Positions 16,171 to 25,445 of a DNA stretch of 64,000 nt are shown piece after piece (within the stretch, counting starts at the first letter, position 1; the number at the start of each line of letters is the position of its first letter). Below the pieces are notes generated by a model. That model was not told the origin of the DNA and made no database searches. It was given only the letters and a program-made list of their open reading frames with translations. Location: positions 2,356,001 through 2,420,000 of the forward strand of contig NZ_JACCBU010000001.1 of the NCBI RefSeq assembly GCF_013407955.1. Reading direction: 5' to 3'. This DNA is from Microlunatus parietis (GTDB lineage: Bacteria > Actinomycetota > Actinomycetes > Propionibacteriales > Propionibacteriaceae). The translations under genes and the position numbers were made by a program.

Positions 16171-17940
16171 GTGGCACATCTGCGCATCGCCCTGGCTCAG
16201 CTCAACGTCATCGTCGGCGACATCAAAGGCAACGGTGAGAAGATCCTGGACTGGACTCGCCGTGCGGCCGCCAAGGAGGCTCAGCTCGTCCTGTTCCCCG
16301 AGACGGCGCTGACGGGCTACCCGGTCGAGGACCTGGCTCTGCGGCAGAGCTTCATCGAGGAGTCCCGGCAGAGCGTCTCCAGGCTCGCCTCGCGGCTGGC
16401 GGACGAGGGGCTCGGCGAGCTCGTCGTCGTGGTCGGGTATCTGGACCGGACCGACGAGCCGGAGCATCCCAAGAAGGGGCATCCGCAGAATGTGGCGGCG
16501 GTGCTGCACCGGGGTGAGGTGGTGGCGCGGTACGCGAAGCATCACCTGCCGAACTACGGCGTGTTCGACGAGTTCCGCTACTTCAAACCCGGCAACGAGT
16601 TGACCGTGCTGACGATCGGCGGGGTGGATGTCGCGGTCGCGATCTGCGAGGACCTGTGGCAGGACGGCGGACCGGTGGCGGCGACGGCCGAGGCGGGTGC
16701 CGGGCTGCTGGCGGTGATCAACGCAAGCCCGTACGAGCGGGACAAGGATGACACCCGCGGCGAGCTGGTGTCGCGGCGGGCCCGGGAGGCCGGCTGTGCG
16801 CTGGCGTACGTGAATCTGATCGGCGGCCAGGACGAGTTGGTCTTCGACGGCGACTCGATGATCTCCGACGCCGACGGTACGTTGATCGTCCGCGGGCCGC
16901 AGTTCGTCGAGGACCTGGTGTTGGCCGACCTCGAGTTGCCCGATTCCCAGGCGGTGAACGGGCCGACGGTCTCCCGCGCCGAGAAGTTGATCATCAGCCG
17001 GCATCACGTCACGGACGCCTATCCGGCACCGAGCACGCCGATCGAGGCGCCGCGGTATCCGAGGCTGTCGGCCGACGAGGAGGTCTATTCCGCGCTGGTG
17101 CTCGGGTTGCGCGACTACTGCGGAAAGAACGGGATCGAGCGGGTCTACCTCGGGCTGTCCGGCGGGATCGACTCCACCCTGGTCGCGACGATCGCCAGCG
17201 ACGCGATCGGCGCGGCGAACGTGTACGGGATCTCCAACCCGAGTGCGTACTCCTCCGAACATTCCAAGACCGACGCCGCCGATCTTGCCCAGCGGCTCGG
17301 GCTGAACTTCAGCACCGTGCCGATCGCGCCGGCCGTGGACGCCTTCCATTCCTTGATCGACATCGACGGCGTCGCGGCAGAGAACCTGCAGGCACGGATC
17401 CGGGCGGTGATCTGGATGGCCGAGTCCAACCAGCACAACCCGTCGATCGTCCTGGCCTGCGGCAACAAGAGCGAGCTCGCGGTCGGCTACAGCACGATCT
17501 ACGGCGACGCGGTGGGCGGCTTCGCGCCGATCAAGGACGTACCGAAGACCTGGGTCTGGCGGCTCGCGACGTGGCGGAACGATCATGCCGTGGCACGCGG
17601 CGAGCAGCCGCCGATCCCGGAGAACTCGATCACCAAGGAGCCGAGCGCCGAGTTGCGGCCGGGCCAGAAGGACACCGACAGCCTGCCGCCGTACGAGGTG
17701 CTGGACAAGATCATCGCCGAGTACGTGGAGGGTGATCAGGGCCGGGCGGAGATCATCGCGGCCGGGTACGACGTCGACCTCGTGGACCGGGTGATGCGGA
17801 TGGTCGACCGGGCCGAATACAAGCGCCGGCAGTACCCGCCGGGCACCAAGATCTCGTTCAAGGCGTTCGGCCGGGACCGCCGGCTGCCGATCACGAACGG
17901 CTGGCGGGAGGAGCATCCGGCGCTGGAGGCCATCCCATGA
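16171..17940 (+). CDS. nadE: Glutamine-dependent NAD+ synthetase
   Basis: A 589-aa two-domain enzyme. The N-terminal nitrilase-fold amidase frees ammonia from glutamine: catalytic Glu in LFPETALTGYP, Lys in AKHHLPNYG and Cys in VAICEDLW. The C-terminal ATP-pyrophosphatase domain carries LGLSGGIDSTL (about residues 328-338) and amidates deamido-NAD+. It acts in the cytoplasm in the last step of NAD synthesis. The GTG start at 16171 begins VAHLRIALAQLNVIVG, the normal N-terminus of this family; upstream residues come from the palindromic repeat. The stop overlaps the next gene by ATGA (17937-17940). Confidence 0.95.
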   Translation: MAHLRIALAQLNVIVGDIKGNGEKILDWTRRAAAKEAQLVLFPETALTGYPVEDLALRQSFIEESRQSVSRLASRLADEGLGELVVVVGYLDRTDEPEHPKKGHPQNVAAVLHRGEVVARYAKHHLPNYGVFDEFRYFKPGNELTVLTIGGVDVAVAICEDLWQDGGPVAATAEAGAGLLAVINASPYERDKDDTRGELVSRRAREAGCALAYVNLIGGQDELVFDGDSMISDADGTLIVRGPQFVEDLVLADLELPDSQAVNGPTVSRAEKLIISRHHVTDAYPAPSTPIEAPRYPRLSADEEVYSALVLGLRDYCGKNGIERVYLGLSGGIDSTLVATIASDAIGAANVYGISNPSAYSSEHSKTDAADLAQRLGLNFSTVPIAPAVDAFHSLIDIDGVAAENLQARIRAVIWMAESNQHNPSIVLACGNKSELAVGYSTIYGDAVGGFAPIKDVPKTWVWRLATWRNDHAVARGEQPPIPENSITKEPSAELRPGQKDTDSLPPYEVLDKIIAEYVEGDQGRAEIIAAGYDVDLVDRVMRMVDRAEYKRRQYPPGTKISFKAFGRDRRLPITNGWREEHPALEAIP

Positions 17941-18806
17941 GTGCCGGGCCGCCGGGCGCCGGGCCGCAACCGGGCTGGTACCCGGATCCGGACGGCACCC
18001 CGGGCCGGCTCCGCTACTACGACGGGCGGGCCTGGACGGCGAACGTGCGGCGGGCCACCGGCCAGCGGCGCGGCCGGCTGGCGGCCATGATCACCGGCGG
18101 CGTCATCGTGGTGTTGATCATCGTCGTCGGGGTGGTGGTGCTGACCCGGCAGACCAGTGGCGCGTTCACCGACGCCGCCCTGCCGTCCTCCTCGGTCAGC
18201 GGCTGGGACGACTCCAGCCCGACCGAGGCACCGTCATCGGCCGAACCGAGTGGTACGCCGAGCGCCCGTCCGGTGGCCTGTGACCTCACCACGCCGAACC
18301 AGTTGCCGGACCCGCCGTCGGACGACCGGGTGCACGGCGGTCCGCTGACCTTCAAGCGGCTGCCGGTCAGCTGGCGGTCGCCGGTCGCGACCCGCCGCTT
18401 CCCGTACAGCCGGGACGCGCAGGTGCAGACCCAGCGGATGCGGGAGGAACTGGGCTGGGAGGCATCGGCCCAGGTCGGCGTGCTCACGTTCGAGGATGAC
18501 CCGAAGGGTGAGGAGGCCACCTCGCGGCTGCTCCAGTGCCTGGTCACCAGCGACTTCTACACCAGTGTCGACGTCACGATCGCGAAGAACGAGACGAAGC
18601 CGACCAAGATCGGCAGCACGCCGGCGACCCGGCTGGACGCCTTGCTCACGTTCTCCCATCCCCAGTTGAAGACCAAGGGTTCGCTGATCCGGATCATCGT
18701 GGTCGACTCGGACCCGAGGACGTACTACTTCCACGCGGTGCCGATGGAACGCGAAGACCTGATCGCCGAGCTGGACGCCGCGACGGACTCGCTGGCGGTG
18801 AGTTGA
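17937..18806 (+). CDS. DUF2510 membrane-anchored protein, first of a tandem pair
   Basis: A 289-aa protein. Residues 12-34 (GWYPDPDGTPGRLRYYDGR and AWT) form a DUF2510 motif, a short cytoplasmic actinobacterial module. One membrane helix follows (about residues 57-78, GGVIVVLIIVVGVVVL), then a Ser/Pro/Thr-rich extracytoplasmic linker with VSGWDDSSPTE, and a C-terminal domain of about 190 residues. Function unknown. It is translationally coupled to nadE by ATGA and followed 2 bp later by a paralogue sharing the same layout and the phrases VSGWDDS and RVHGG. Confidence 0.8.
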   Translation: MSAGPPGAGPQPGWYPDPDGTPGRLRYYDGRAWTANVRRATGQRRGRLAAMITGGVIVVLIIVVGVVVLTRQTSGAFTDAALPSSSVSGWDDSSPTEAPSSAEPSGTPSARPVACDLTTPNQLPDPPSDDRVHGGPLTFKRLPVSWRSPVATRRFPYSRDAQVQTQRMREELGWEASAQVGVLTFEDDPKGEEATSRLLQCLVTSDFYTSVDVTIAKNETKPTKIGSTPATRLDALLTFSHPQLKTKGSLIRIIVVDSDPRTYYFHAVPMEREDLIAELDAATDSLAVS

Positions 18807-18808
18807 TC

Positions 18809-19717
18809 ATGTCCGTTCCCGGCTGGTATCCGGACCCGGGCGGCCAGCCCGGCGCCTACCGCTACTGGGACGGTGACTCCTGGTCGGCCGAGACCACGAC
18901 CGACCCGCGCCAGCCCGGACCGGGCGCTGGCGGACCCGGCGCCGGTGGGGCAGGATCCGGTGGGACGGGCCCCGGCTCGCGCGCGGCCTATCTGACCGTC
19001 GCGGCGCTGGTCCTCGTCGTGGTGATCGCGATCGCCGCGATCATGATCTTCCGGACCACCACGGCCGGGTCGCCGATCACCGACCGCAGTTACCCGGACT
19101 CGACCGTGAGCGGCTGGGACGATTCGCAGCCGACCGACCAACCGACGAGCGTCTCCCCCAGCCCGAGCCCGGACGGCTCGCGGCCCTGCCCGCTCGGTGA
19201 CCCGAACCGGCGCGAGGCGCATCCGGAGGACGGCCGGGTGCACGGCGGCAACCTGTCCTTCCCGGCCGCCGGCAACTTCCAGCCCGCTGCGCCCGAGCCC
19301 CGGCTGAGCTTCGCGTACGACGTCACGCAGCAGTACCTCGGAGTGAACGACAACCCCGGCTGGATCGCCCAGCTCGCCGTCGGCCGACTGCTCGGCTCCG
19401 ACTTCCCCGGCCAGCCGAAGGCGATCGCGGAGTTGATCATGCAGTGCGGCGTCACCACGGACATGTACCAGCCGTACTCGCCGAACCGACAGGACCTGCG
19501 CAACGAGGCGATCACCATCTCCGGCCAGCAAGGCTGGCTGATCGAGGCCGACATCCGCGTCGACAAGCCCGGCCTCCCCTTCCCCGGCGACAAGGTGATC
19601 TTCATCGTCGTCCCCGACGGCGACAACTGGGGCATGTTCTTCGGCGCCGTCCCGATCGGCAACACCGACCTGACCAACCAGCTGAACCAGGTCGTCCGAG
19701 ACCTCCGCATCGACTGA
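18809..19717 (+). CDS. DUF2510 membrane-anchored protein, second of a tandem pair
   Basis: A 302-aa paralogue of the preceding gene: DUF2510 motif at the N-terminus (VPGWYPDPGGQPGAYRYWDG), Gly/Pro linker, one membrane helix (about residues 63-85, YLTVAALVLVVVIAIAAIMI), VSGWDDSQPTD and GRVHGGNLSF. The two copies have diverged strongly outside these motifs, so the duplication is old. The start at 18809 lies 2 bp after the previous stop, so nadE and the pair form one operon. Function unknown. The gene is followed by a 1.2-kb non-coding island. Confidence 0.78.
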   Translation: MSVPGWYPDPGGQPGAYRYWDGDSWSAETTTDPRQPGPGAGGPGAGGAGSGGTGPGSRAAYLTVAALVLVVVIAIAAIMIFRTTTAGSPITDRSYPDSTVSGWDDSQPTDQPTSVSPSPSPDGSRPCPLGDPNRREAHPEDGRVHGGNLSFPAAGNFQPAAPEPRLSFAYDVTQQYLGVNDNPGWIAQLAVGRLLGSDFPGQPKAIAELIMQCGVTTDMYQPYSPNRQDLRNEAITISGQQGWLIEADIRVDKPGLPFPGDKVIFIVVPDGDNWGMFFGAVPIGNTDLTNQLNQVVRDLRID

Positions 19718-19815
19718 CGCCGAGCTGACGAAGCTGATTGGCTTCGTGATCACCAGCACCCGACGCCCCGAACGTTCCGTCCGCCTCGCCGCCAACGATC
19801 GGCGCAAAGCCGAGG

Positions 19816-19898
19816 GGTGTCACAAATCTGCAGTGCAACCGCTCATCGAAGCCGCTGCAATCGATTGCAGCACTGTTCCGTTGCAGATTCGTGTCACC
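19816..19898. repeat. Nested inverted repeat with GGTGTCAC ends
   Basis: Outer arms 19816-19839 and 19875-19898 pair imperfectly; both contain TGCAGATT-type sequence and GGTGTCAC or GTGTCACC ends. Inside is a perfect 18-bp palindrome GCTGCAATCGATTGCAGC (19854-19871). A related outer repeat occurs at 58338-58420. It could act as a terminator for the DUF2510 operon or be a small non-autonomous element; no target-site duplication is evident. Confidence 0.7.
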
Positions 19899-19987
19899 TA
19901 GACCGCACCATCCACGCTCACAGCATCTTGATGACGATCGCCTCCTCGCCGCGGCGATCGTCGACGGCGCGCGTTCGAGTACCCATC

Positions 19988-20014
19988 CGCGACCGCTCCT
20001 CGCATCCGCGACCG
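19988..20014. repeat. CGCGACC-type 27-mer shared with island C
   Basis: This 27-bp sequence begins CGCGACCGCTCCTCGCATCC. It matches segments at 58014-58040, 58624-58650 and 58826-58852 with only a few differences. Just downstream, reverse-orientation GGTCGCG sequence allows pairing. It is direct evidence that islands B and C carry the same repeat family. Confidence 0.75.
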
Positions 20015-20094
20015 GTGCAACGGTCGCGAACGCGTACAACAGTCGCGGATAGGGCGAGGGGCCGCCCGGGGTGGGCCAGGGCGGGGCGGGGCTG

Positions 20095-20575
20095 CGGTGG
20101 CGGGCTCGGCTTGCGAAGGTTTGGGCGCGGCGTGCTACGGCGACGGAGGCCCGGCCCGGCGGGCTCGGCGCTGCGAGACTGGGCGCGGCCGGGCCGCGGC
20201 CACGGGAGCCCGGCACTGCGAAGGCGCGGCGCGGCGGGGCTACGGCGACGGGGCTCGGCGCTGCGAAGGCTCGGCGAAGGCTGGGCGCGGCGGGGCCCGG
20301 CGCGGCCTGGCTCGGCGCTGCGAGCCTGGGCGCTGCGAAGGCTGGGGCGAGGCGGGCTGCGGCCACGGGATCCGGGCGCCGCGAAGGCCGGGCACGGTCG
20401 GGGCGCGACGACAGGGGCTCGGCGCTGCGAAGGTTTGGGCACGGACGGGCTGCGGCGACAGCGGCCCGGCACCGCGGAGGCCGGGCACGGCGAGGCTGCG
20501 GCGACAGCGGCCCGGCACTGCGGAGGCCGGGCGCGGCAGGGCTGCGACGACGGCGGGGGCTGGGCGCGGCGGGGA
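20095..20575. repeat. 46-bp degenerate tandem repeat (minisatellite)
   Basis: The landmark TGCGGCGACA recurs at 20451 and 20497, then in diverged form TGCGACGAC at 20543: an exact 46-bp period. Earlier copies (GCTCGGCGCTGCGAAGG and variants) extend the array left to about 20095 with one- or two-base length changes. The period is not a multiple of three, so each copy shifts frame, which rules out a conserved protein repeat. Confidence 0.8.
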
Positions 20576-20741
20576 GGGGTCTGAGCAAGGATGTGGGCGG
20601 GCAGGATCGAGCAGCCGCCTCACGGTGAGTCGGGTCAGGCACGCTCGTGATCAGCATCATCGCTCGGTACGACACAGCCAGCACAGACCAGATCAGCGCT
20701 CGGCTCAGTCCCGCCCCCAACCGGGGAGGCGGCCCAAGGTC

Positions 20742-20888
20742 GCGGCGGAGCCGGGGGGCTTGGGGGTCGATGCGCGGGCGTGGATGGGACTGGCCGTCGC
20801 GCGCACACCCAGATCGCGGCAGCGGCACTGAACCACCGCGCGCGACTGGTTGCCCGCGCATCGACCCCCAAGCCCCCGGCTCCGCCGC
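20742..20888. repeat. REP-like palindromic element, copy 2 (next to pcrA stop)
   Basis: Arms 20742-20779 and 20852-20888 are near-perfect 37-38-bp reverse complements differing by one G insertion; both contain CTTGGGGGTCGATGCGCGGG or its complement. The inner part holds CGCGCGCGACTGGTTGCCCG, the core of copy 1 at 16021-16088, in the opposite orientation. The right arm ends 13 bp before the pcrA stop codon, so it may also terminate pcrA transcription. Confidence 0.85.
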
Positions 20889-20901
20889 GCCGACCTCCTA
20901 C

Positions 20902-23421
20902 CTACAACTTCTGCAAAGGCGCGTACCTCAGGGCCAGTCGCTTCAGGCCCGCCGACCCGAAGTCCACATCGGCTTTGGCGTTGTCGTCCGCGCCCGACGT
21001 CGCCACGACCTTGCCCAGGCCGAAGGTCGGGTGGAGGACCTTGTCGCCCGCGGCGAGGGACGGGATCTCGCGCTCGGTGGGCCGCGGGCGGCTGGGCTGC
21101 GAGTTCCAGGACTGGCGGCCCGAGGACTGCCGCGACGAGGTCGCGGAGCTGTTCCGCCACGAGGTCAGGGCGCTCTCGGTCCGGCGCCAGTCGACCAGCC
21201 GGTCCGGGATGTCGCCGAGGAACCGGCTCGGCGGATTGTGCTGCGGGGCGCCCCAGGCGGCGCGGACGGCGGCCCGGCTGAGGTAGAGCCGCTTCCGGGC
21301 CCGGGTCAGACCGACGTAGGCGAGCCGGCGCTCCTCGGCCAGCTCGACCTGGTCGGTCAGCGACCGCTGGTGCGGGAACACGCCGTCCTCGAGACCGGTC
21401 AGGAACACCGTGTCGAACTCCAGTCCCTTCGCCGTGTGCAGCGTCATCAGGGTGACCACGCCGGCGTCGTCGGCATCGTTGCTGGGAATCTGGTCGGAAT
21501 CGGCGACCAGCGCGACCCGTTCCAGGAAGGCGCCCAGCGACGGGTCCGGCTCCGGTGCACCGCCGGCCAGGTCGAGCTCGGCGGTGATGTCGAAGTCGTC
21601 CGGCAGCGCGCCCGGCAGTGCGGCGGGCTCCAGCTCGGCCTCGACACCGACGGTCCCGGCGACGAACTCGCGGGCCACCGCGACCAGCTCGACCAGGTTC
21701 TCCATCCGGGTCTCGTCCTGCGGATCGGTCGAGCCCTGCAGCTCGGCCAGGTAGCCCGACTCGGTCAGCACGCTGGTCAGGATCTGGTCGGCCGGCTGGC
21801 CCTCGGCCACCATCTTCTCGTGCGCGTCGAGGAAGTCGACGAACAGTCGCAGCTGCTTGGCCGACCGGGTCGCCAGCCCGTTGATCTCGTCGATCCGGCG
21901 CAGCGCCTCGCCGAAGCTGATCCGCTTCTCCCGAGCCAGTTCCTCGACCGCGCCCTCGGCCCGGTCACCGATCCCTCGCCGCGGCACGTTGAGGATCCGG
22001 CGCACCGACACGTCGTCGTCGCGGTTGTTGATCGCCCGCAGGTACGCGATCGCGTCGCGCACCTCGCGCCGCTCGTAGAACCGGACCCCGCCGACCACCT
22101 TGTACGGCAGCCCGACCCGGATGAACACCTCTTCGAACGGACGGGACTGGGCGTTGGTCCGGTAGAACACCGCGCAGTCCGCGTATCGGCTCTTGCCGTC
22201 GTCGCTGAGCTTGTCGATCTCGCCGGCCACGAACTGGGCTTCGTCGTGCTCGGAGTCCGCCACGTACCCGACGATCAGGTCGCCGTCGCCGGCGTCGGTC
22301 CAGAGCCGCTTGTCCGGCCGGCCCTCGTTCTTGGTGATCACCGCGTTCGCCGCGTTCAGCACGGTCTGGGTGGACCGGTAGTTCTGGTCGAGCACGATCG
22401 TGCTGGCGCCGGCGAAGTCGGACTCGAAGTCGAGGATGTTGCGGATCGTCGCGCCGCGGAACGCATAGATCGACTGGTCGGAGTCGCCGACCACCATGAG
22501 TTCCGGCGGGTCGGCCTCCCGCTGCTCCGGCCGTCCGTCCTGCGCCGCCAGTTCGGAACCGCAGAGCTCCCTGATCAAGGCGTACTGCGCGTGGTTGGTG
22601 TCCTGATACTCGTCCACCAGCACGTGCCGGAACCGGCGCCGGTACTGCTCCCGTACCTCCGGGAAGGCCTGGAACAGGTGCACCGTGGTCATGATCAAGT
22701 CGTCGAAGTCGAGCGCGTTCGCGGCGACCAGCCGCCGCTGATATTCCTGGTACGCCTCGAGAAAACGCTCCTCGTCCGGCCCGTTGACCCGGGCCCGGGC
22801 GGAGTCGTGATCGACCAGGTCGTTCTTGCAGTTGGAGACCCAGTTCATGATCGTCCGGACCCCGAACCGCTTCGGGTCAAGATCAAGATCACGAGCCACC
22901 AGCTGCATCAGCCGCTTCGAGTCGGCGTCGTCGTAGATCGAGAACGTACGGTTCATGCCGAACCGACTGATCTCCGCGCGGAGGATCCGGACGCACGCCG
23001 AGTGGAACGTGGAGACCCACATCAGCTTCGCCCGGTTGCCGACCAGATCCATCACCCGGTGCCGCATCTCGGCCGCCGCCTTGTTGGTGAACGTGATCGC
23101 CAGGATCGAGCCCGGATGAACCTTCCGCTCGCCCACCAGGTAGGCGATCCGGCGGGTCAGCACCCGCGTCTTGCCCGAACCGGCGCCGGCCACGACGACG
23201 ACCGGGCCGCCGTCGTGCAGCACGGCCTGACGCTGCGGCGGATTCAGCCCGTCCAGCAGCGCTTCCAGATCGAACTTCGGCTTCCGCTTCGGCCGCGGTT
23301 CGGCGACGGCGCCGAACAGGTCGTCCTGGACGTCGCCCATGGCTCGGGCCACCTCCTCCGCCGCGGACGCGACGGCATCGATCCGGGTGTCCGCTGCTGC
23401 TGCCGAGTTCGAGGAGTTCAT
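20902..23421 (-). CDS. pcrA: ATP-dependent DNA helicase PcrA/UvrD
   Basis: An 839-aa superfamily 1A helicase that unwinds DNA 3'-to-5' in repair and removes RecA or stalled polymerase. Motif I is VAGAGSGKTR (about 78-87), Ia ITFTNKAAAEM, II LVDEYQDTN, III GDSDQSIYAFRGA, IV LDQNYRST, V MTLHTAKGLEFD and VI RRLAYVGLTRARKRLYL. The C-terminal tail ends in a Tudor-like segment (KVLHPTFGLGKVV) that in PcrA binds RNA polymerase. All motifs are intact and the length is standard for actinobacteria. TAGTGT lies 9 nt before the ATG, suggesting a near-leaderless transcript. Confidence 0.95.
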   Translation of the reverse strand: MNSSNSAAAADTRIDAVASAAEEVARAMGDVQDDLFGAVAEPRPKRKPKFDLEALLDGLNPPQRQAVLHDGGPVVVVAGAGSGKTRVLTRRIAYLVGERKVHPGSILAITFTNKAAAEMRHRVMDLVGNRAKLMWVSTFHSACVRILRAEISRFGMNRTFSIYDDADSKRLMQLVARDLDLDPKRFGVRTIMNWVSNCKNDLVDHDSARARVNGPDEERFLEAYQEYQRRLVAANALDFDDLIMTTVHLFQAFPEVREQYRRRFRHVLVDEYQDTNHAQYALIRELCGSELAAQDGRPEQREADPPELMVVGDSDQSIYAFRGATIRNILDFESDFAGASTIVLDQNYRSTQTVLNAANAVITKNEGRPDKRLWTDAGDGDLIVGYVADSEHDEAQFVAGEIDKLSDDGKSRYADCAVFYRTNAQSRPFEEVFIRVGLPYKVVGGVRFYERREVRDAIAYLRAINNRDDDVSVRRILNVPRRGIGDRAEGAVEELAREKRISFGEALRRIDEINGLATRSAKQLRLFVDFLDAHEKMVAEGQPADQILTSVLTESGYLAELQGSTDPQDETRMENLVELVAVAREFVAGTVGVEAELEPAALPGALPDDFDITAELDLAGGAPEPDPSLGAFLERVALVADSDQIPSNDADDAGVVTLMTLHTAKGLEFDTVFLTGLEDGVFPHQRSLTDQVELAEERRLAYVGLTRARKRLYLSRAAVRAAWGAPQHNPPSRFLGDIPDRLVDWRRTESALTSWRNSSATSSRQSSGRQSWNSQPSRPRPTEREIPSLAAGDKVLHPTFGLGKVVATSGADDNAKADVDFGSAGLKRLALRYAPLQKL

Positions 23422-23588
23422 GACGTCACCACACTAATGCCGCCCACTGACACAGCCCACTTAACACAGCTCACGTACACACACGGCCCGCCTGTCGGGA
23501 CGCCCCACTACTCTGTGCCCATGAGCACCACCCCACGGCGGTCTTCTCCTCCGCTGCGCTCCCCCGAACAACGCCGCGGGGGCCCCGG

Positions 23589-24818
23589 ATGATCGGTCGG
23601 CTCCGGATCGGCACCATCATCAGGCGGATCCTGTTGGTGATCGCCGCGATCCAGGGCGCGACGTTGATCGGCCTGCGGATCGTCGACGTCTGGCGGAAGC
23701 GCAAGCGCGCCCCGGCGGTGTTCCCGCGGCTGCCACCCCGCTCGGTCACCGTCGGCGGGTCCGAGGTCACCGTGTACACGTACGGCGAGGATCTGTACGC
23801 CGACATGCTCGACGCGATCCGGCAGGCGAAGGAGCAGGTCTTCTTCGAGACCTTCATCTGGAAGTCCGACGCCGTCGGGCAGGCGTTCAAGCAGGCCCTG
23901 TTCGACGCGGCCGACCGGGGCGTCGAGGTCTACATCGTGTTCGACGAGTTCGCCAACCTGGTCGTCCCGCGCCGCTTCTTCAACTTCCCGAGCCATCTGC
24001 ACGTCCGCCGGCACCCGCTGGTGGCCAGCCCGCTGCGGATCATCCGCAACTCGGGCCGGGACCACCGCAAGCTGCTGGTCGTCGACGACAAGGCCGCGTT
24101 CCTCGGCGGCTACAACATCGGTTCGCTGTACGCCACGGACTGGCGCGACACCCACGCCCGGCTCACCGGCGACATGGTCTGGGACGTGCAGAACGCGTTC
24201 ATCGACTACTGGAACCTGTTCGCCAACCGCCGCCGGCCGGCCCTGCCCGACTCCGGGGCACCGATCTGGACGCCGACGATCCGGATCCACCGCAACATCC
24301 CGCGCAACCTGGTGTACCCGATCCGCGGGATGTATCTGGAGGCGATCGACCGCGCGTCGCACCACATCTACCTGACCCATGCGTACCTGATTCCGGACGA
24401 GGACATGCTGGCCGCGCTGACCCGGGCCGCCCGGCGTGGCGTGGACGTGCGGATCATCGTGCCGAAGGAGTCGAACCACATCGTCGCCGACTGGCTGTCC
24501 CGCGGCTTCTACAACCAGCTGCTCAGCGCCGGCGTTCGGCTGTTCCTCTACCAGGGCGCGATGGTGCACGCGAAGACCGCGACCATCGACGGCCAGTGGT
24601 CCACCATCGGCACTGCCAACATCGACCGGCTCAGCCTGCTCGGCAACTACGAGATCAACCTCGAGGTGTTCGACCCGGGCGTGGCCCGGCAGATGGAGGA
24701 GATCTTCTCGATCGACTCGTCCAACACGATCGAGCTCACCCTGGAGTCGTGGAACCGGCGCAACCTGATGGTCAAGTTCTCCGAGGCCGTGCTGTCCCCG
24801 TTCCGGCCGCTGATCTGA
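23589..24818 (+). CDS. Phospholipase D family protein, cardiolipin synthase-like
   Basis: A 409-aa protein with two complete HKD motifs: DHRKLLVVDDKAAFLGG (about 158-174) and VHAKTATIDGQWSTIG (about 325-340), the H-x-K-x4-D of the PLD superfamily. One N-terminal membrane helix (IGTIIRRILLVIAAIQGATL) anchors it. This layout matches bacterial cardiolipin synthases, which join two phosphatidylglycerols, but PLD-type nucleases and lipases share the motifs. It is monocistronic and ends 6 bp from the convergent gene at 24825. The 167-bp upstream gap holds no other gene. Confidence 0.85.
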   Translation: MIGRLRIGTIIRRILLVIAAIQGATLIGLRIVDVWRKRKRAPAVFPRLPPRSVTVGGSEVTVYTYGEDLYADMLDAIRQAKEQVFFETFIWKSDAVGQAFKQALFDAADRGVEVYIVFDEFANLVVPRRFFNFPSHLHVRRHPLVASPLRIIRNSGRDHRKLLVVDDKAAFLGGYNIGSLYATDWRDTHARLTGDMVWDVQNAFIDYWNLFANRRRPALPDSGAPIWTPTIRIHRNIPRNLVYPIRGMYLEAIDRASHHIYLTHAYLIPDEDMLAALTRAARRGVDVRIIVPKESNHIVADWLSRGFYNQLLSAGVRLFLYQGAMVHAKTATIDGQWSTIGTANIDRLSLLGNYEINLEVFDPGVARQMEEIFSIDSSNTIELTLESWNRRNLMVKFSEAVLSPFRPLI

Positions 24819-24824
24819 TCAGGC

Positions 24825-25445
24825 TCAGCGGACCCGGACCGAATCGCTGATCTTGAGCAGTTCCGCCGCAGCGTCGTCGGTGTCCGGGCCCTCCGCCAGC
24901 ACAAAGATCAACAACTGGTCGGTCGGGATCGTCGTGATCACTCCGCGGTGGCCGTCGTCGAAGCGGAGCGTCTGGCGTAGTCCCGGCCTGCCGTCGACGG
25001 CGACCGAGGCGACCGCCTCCGCCGTGCAGCCTCCTCCGTCGGAGCAGGTGGCCGCGAGGAACTCCGCGTGCGGCTCGGTCAGCCCGTCACCGGCGCCCGA
25101 AGGATCGTCCAGCCACACCGCGAGCTCGCGCGGCGCGTCGCTCGCGGCCGAGAGCGCCGCGACGAGCCAGTCGCCGGTGTCGTCGCTGACCGTCTCGCCG
25201 GCGTCCCGGGCAGTCGTGTCCCACCAGGTCGTCGGCAGCTCGACCGAGACCCGTCCGCCCGTGTCGAGGAGGTGGAACACCTCCGGGTCGGCGGATCGCG
25301 GCGTGAGCAGCCGGTTGGACTGACCGGTGGCCACGACGATGATCATGGTGATCACGCCGACGAGCACCACGCAGGCACCGATCCCCATCGTCAGGCGGCC
25401 CCAGCGACGCCGCGGCTTGGCGAGACGTGAGCTCGGCGAGCTCAT
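24825..25445 (-). CDS. Single-pass membrane protein, second of a tandem paralogous pair
   Basis: A 206-aa protein with a basic N-terminus, one membrane helix (about residues 19-41, MGIGACVVLVGVITMIIVVA) and an extracytoplasmic domain of about 160 aa. Shared with the upstream paralogue are GRVSVELP-TWW, VSDDTGDW, AVW, and a C-terminal ISDS(V/L)R. Two cysteines (ATCSDGGGC) are conserved in position with the neighbour. Function unknown; such lipoprotein-like domains are common in actinobacteria. Its ATG overlaps the upstream gene's stop by one base (25445), so they are co-translated. Confidence 0.72.
   Translation of the reverse strand: MSSPSSRLAKPRRRWGRLTMGIGACVVLVGVITMIIVVATGQSNRLLTPRSADPEVFHLLDTGGRVSVELPTTWWDTTARDAGETVSDDTGDWLVAALSAASDAPRELAVWLDDPSGAGDGLTEPHAEFLAATCSDGGGCTAEAVASVAVDGRPGLRQTLRFDDGHRGVITTIPTDQLLIFVLAEGPDTDDAAAELLKISDSVRVR

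Larger units (their letters stand above)
19718..20741. other. Non-coding repeat island B
   Basis: Several long open frames cross this stretch on both strands, but they are low-complexity Ala/Arg/Gly translations of a 46-bp minisatellite and have no ribosome binding sites. From left to right it holds an inverted repeat with TGTCAC ends (19816-19898), a CGCGACC-type hairpin left arm (19988-20014) and the 46-bp tandem array (about 20095-20575). It separates the convergent DUF2510 and pcrA genes and continues into the palindrome at 20742-20888. Confidence 0.7.

Noticed and set aside
15310..17916. Large antisense frames overlapping glnA and nadE
   Set aside because: Typical of high-GC coding strands. 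The recognised proteins are on the other frames, with full motif support.
19817..20831. Long open frames on both strands in island B that could be read as proteins of 180-250 aa
   Set aside because: They are frame-shifted translations of a 46-bp repeat, contain almost only Ala, Arg, Gly and Pro, and lack ribosome binding sites. The same DNA is open in several frames at once.
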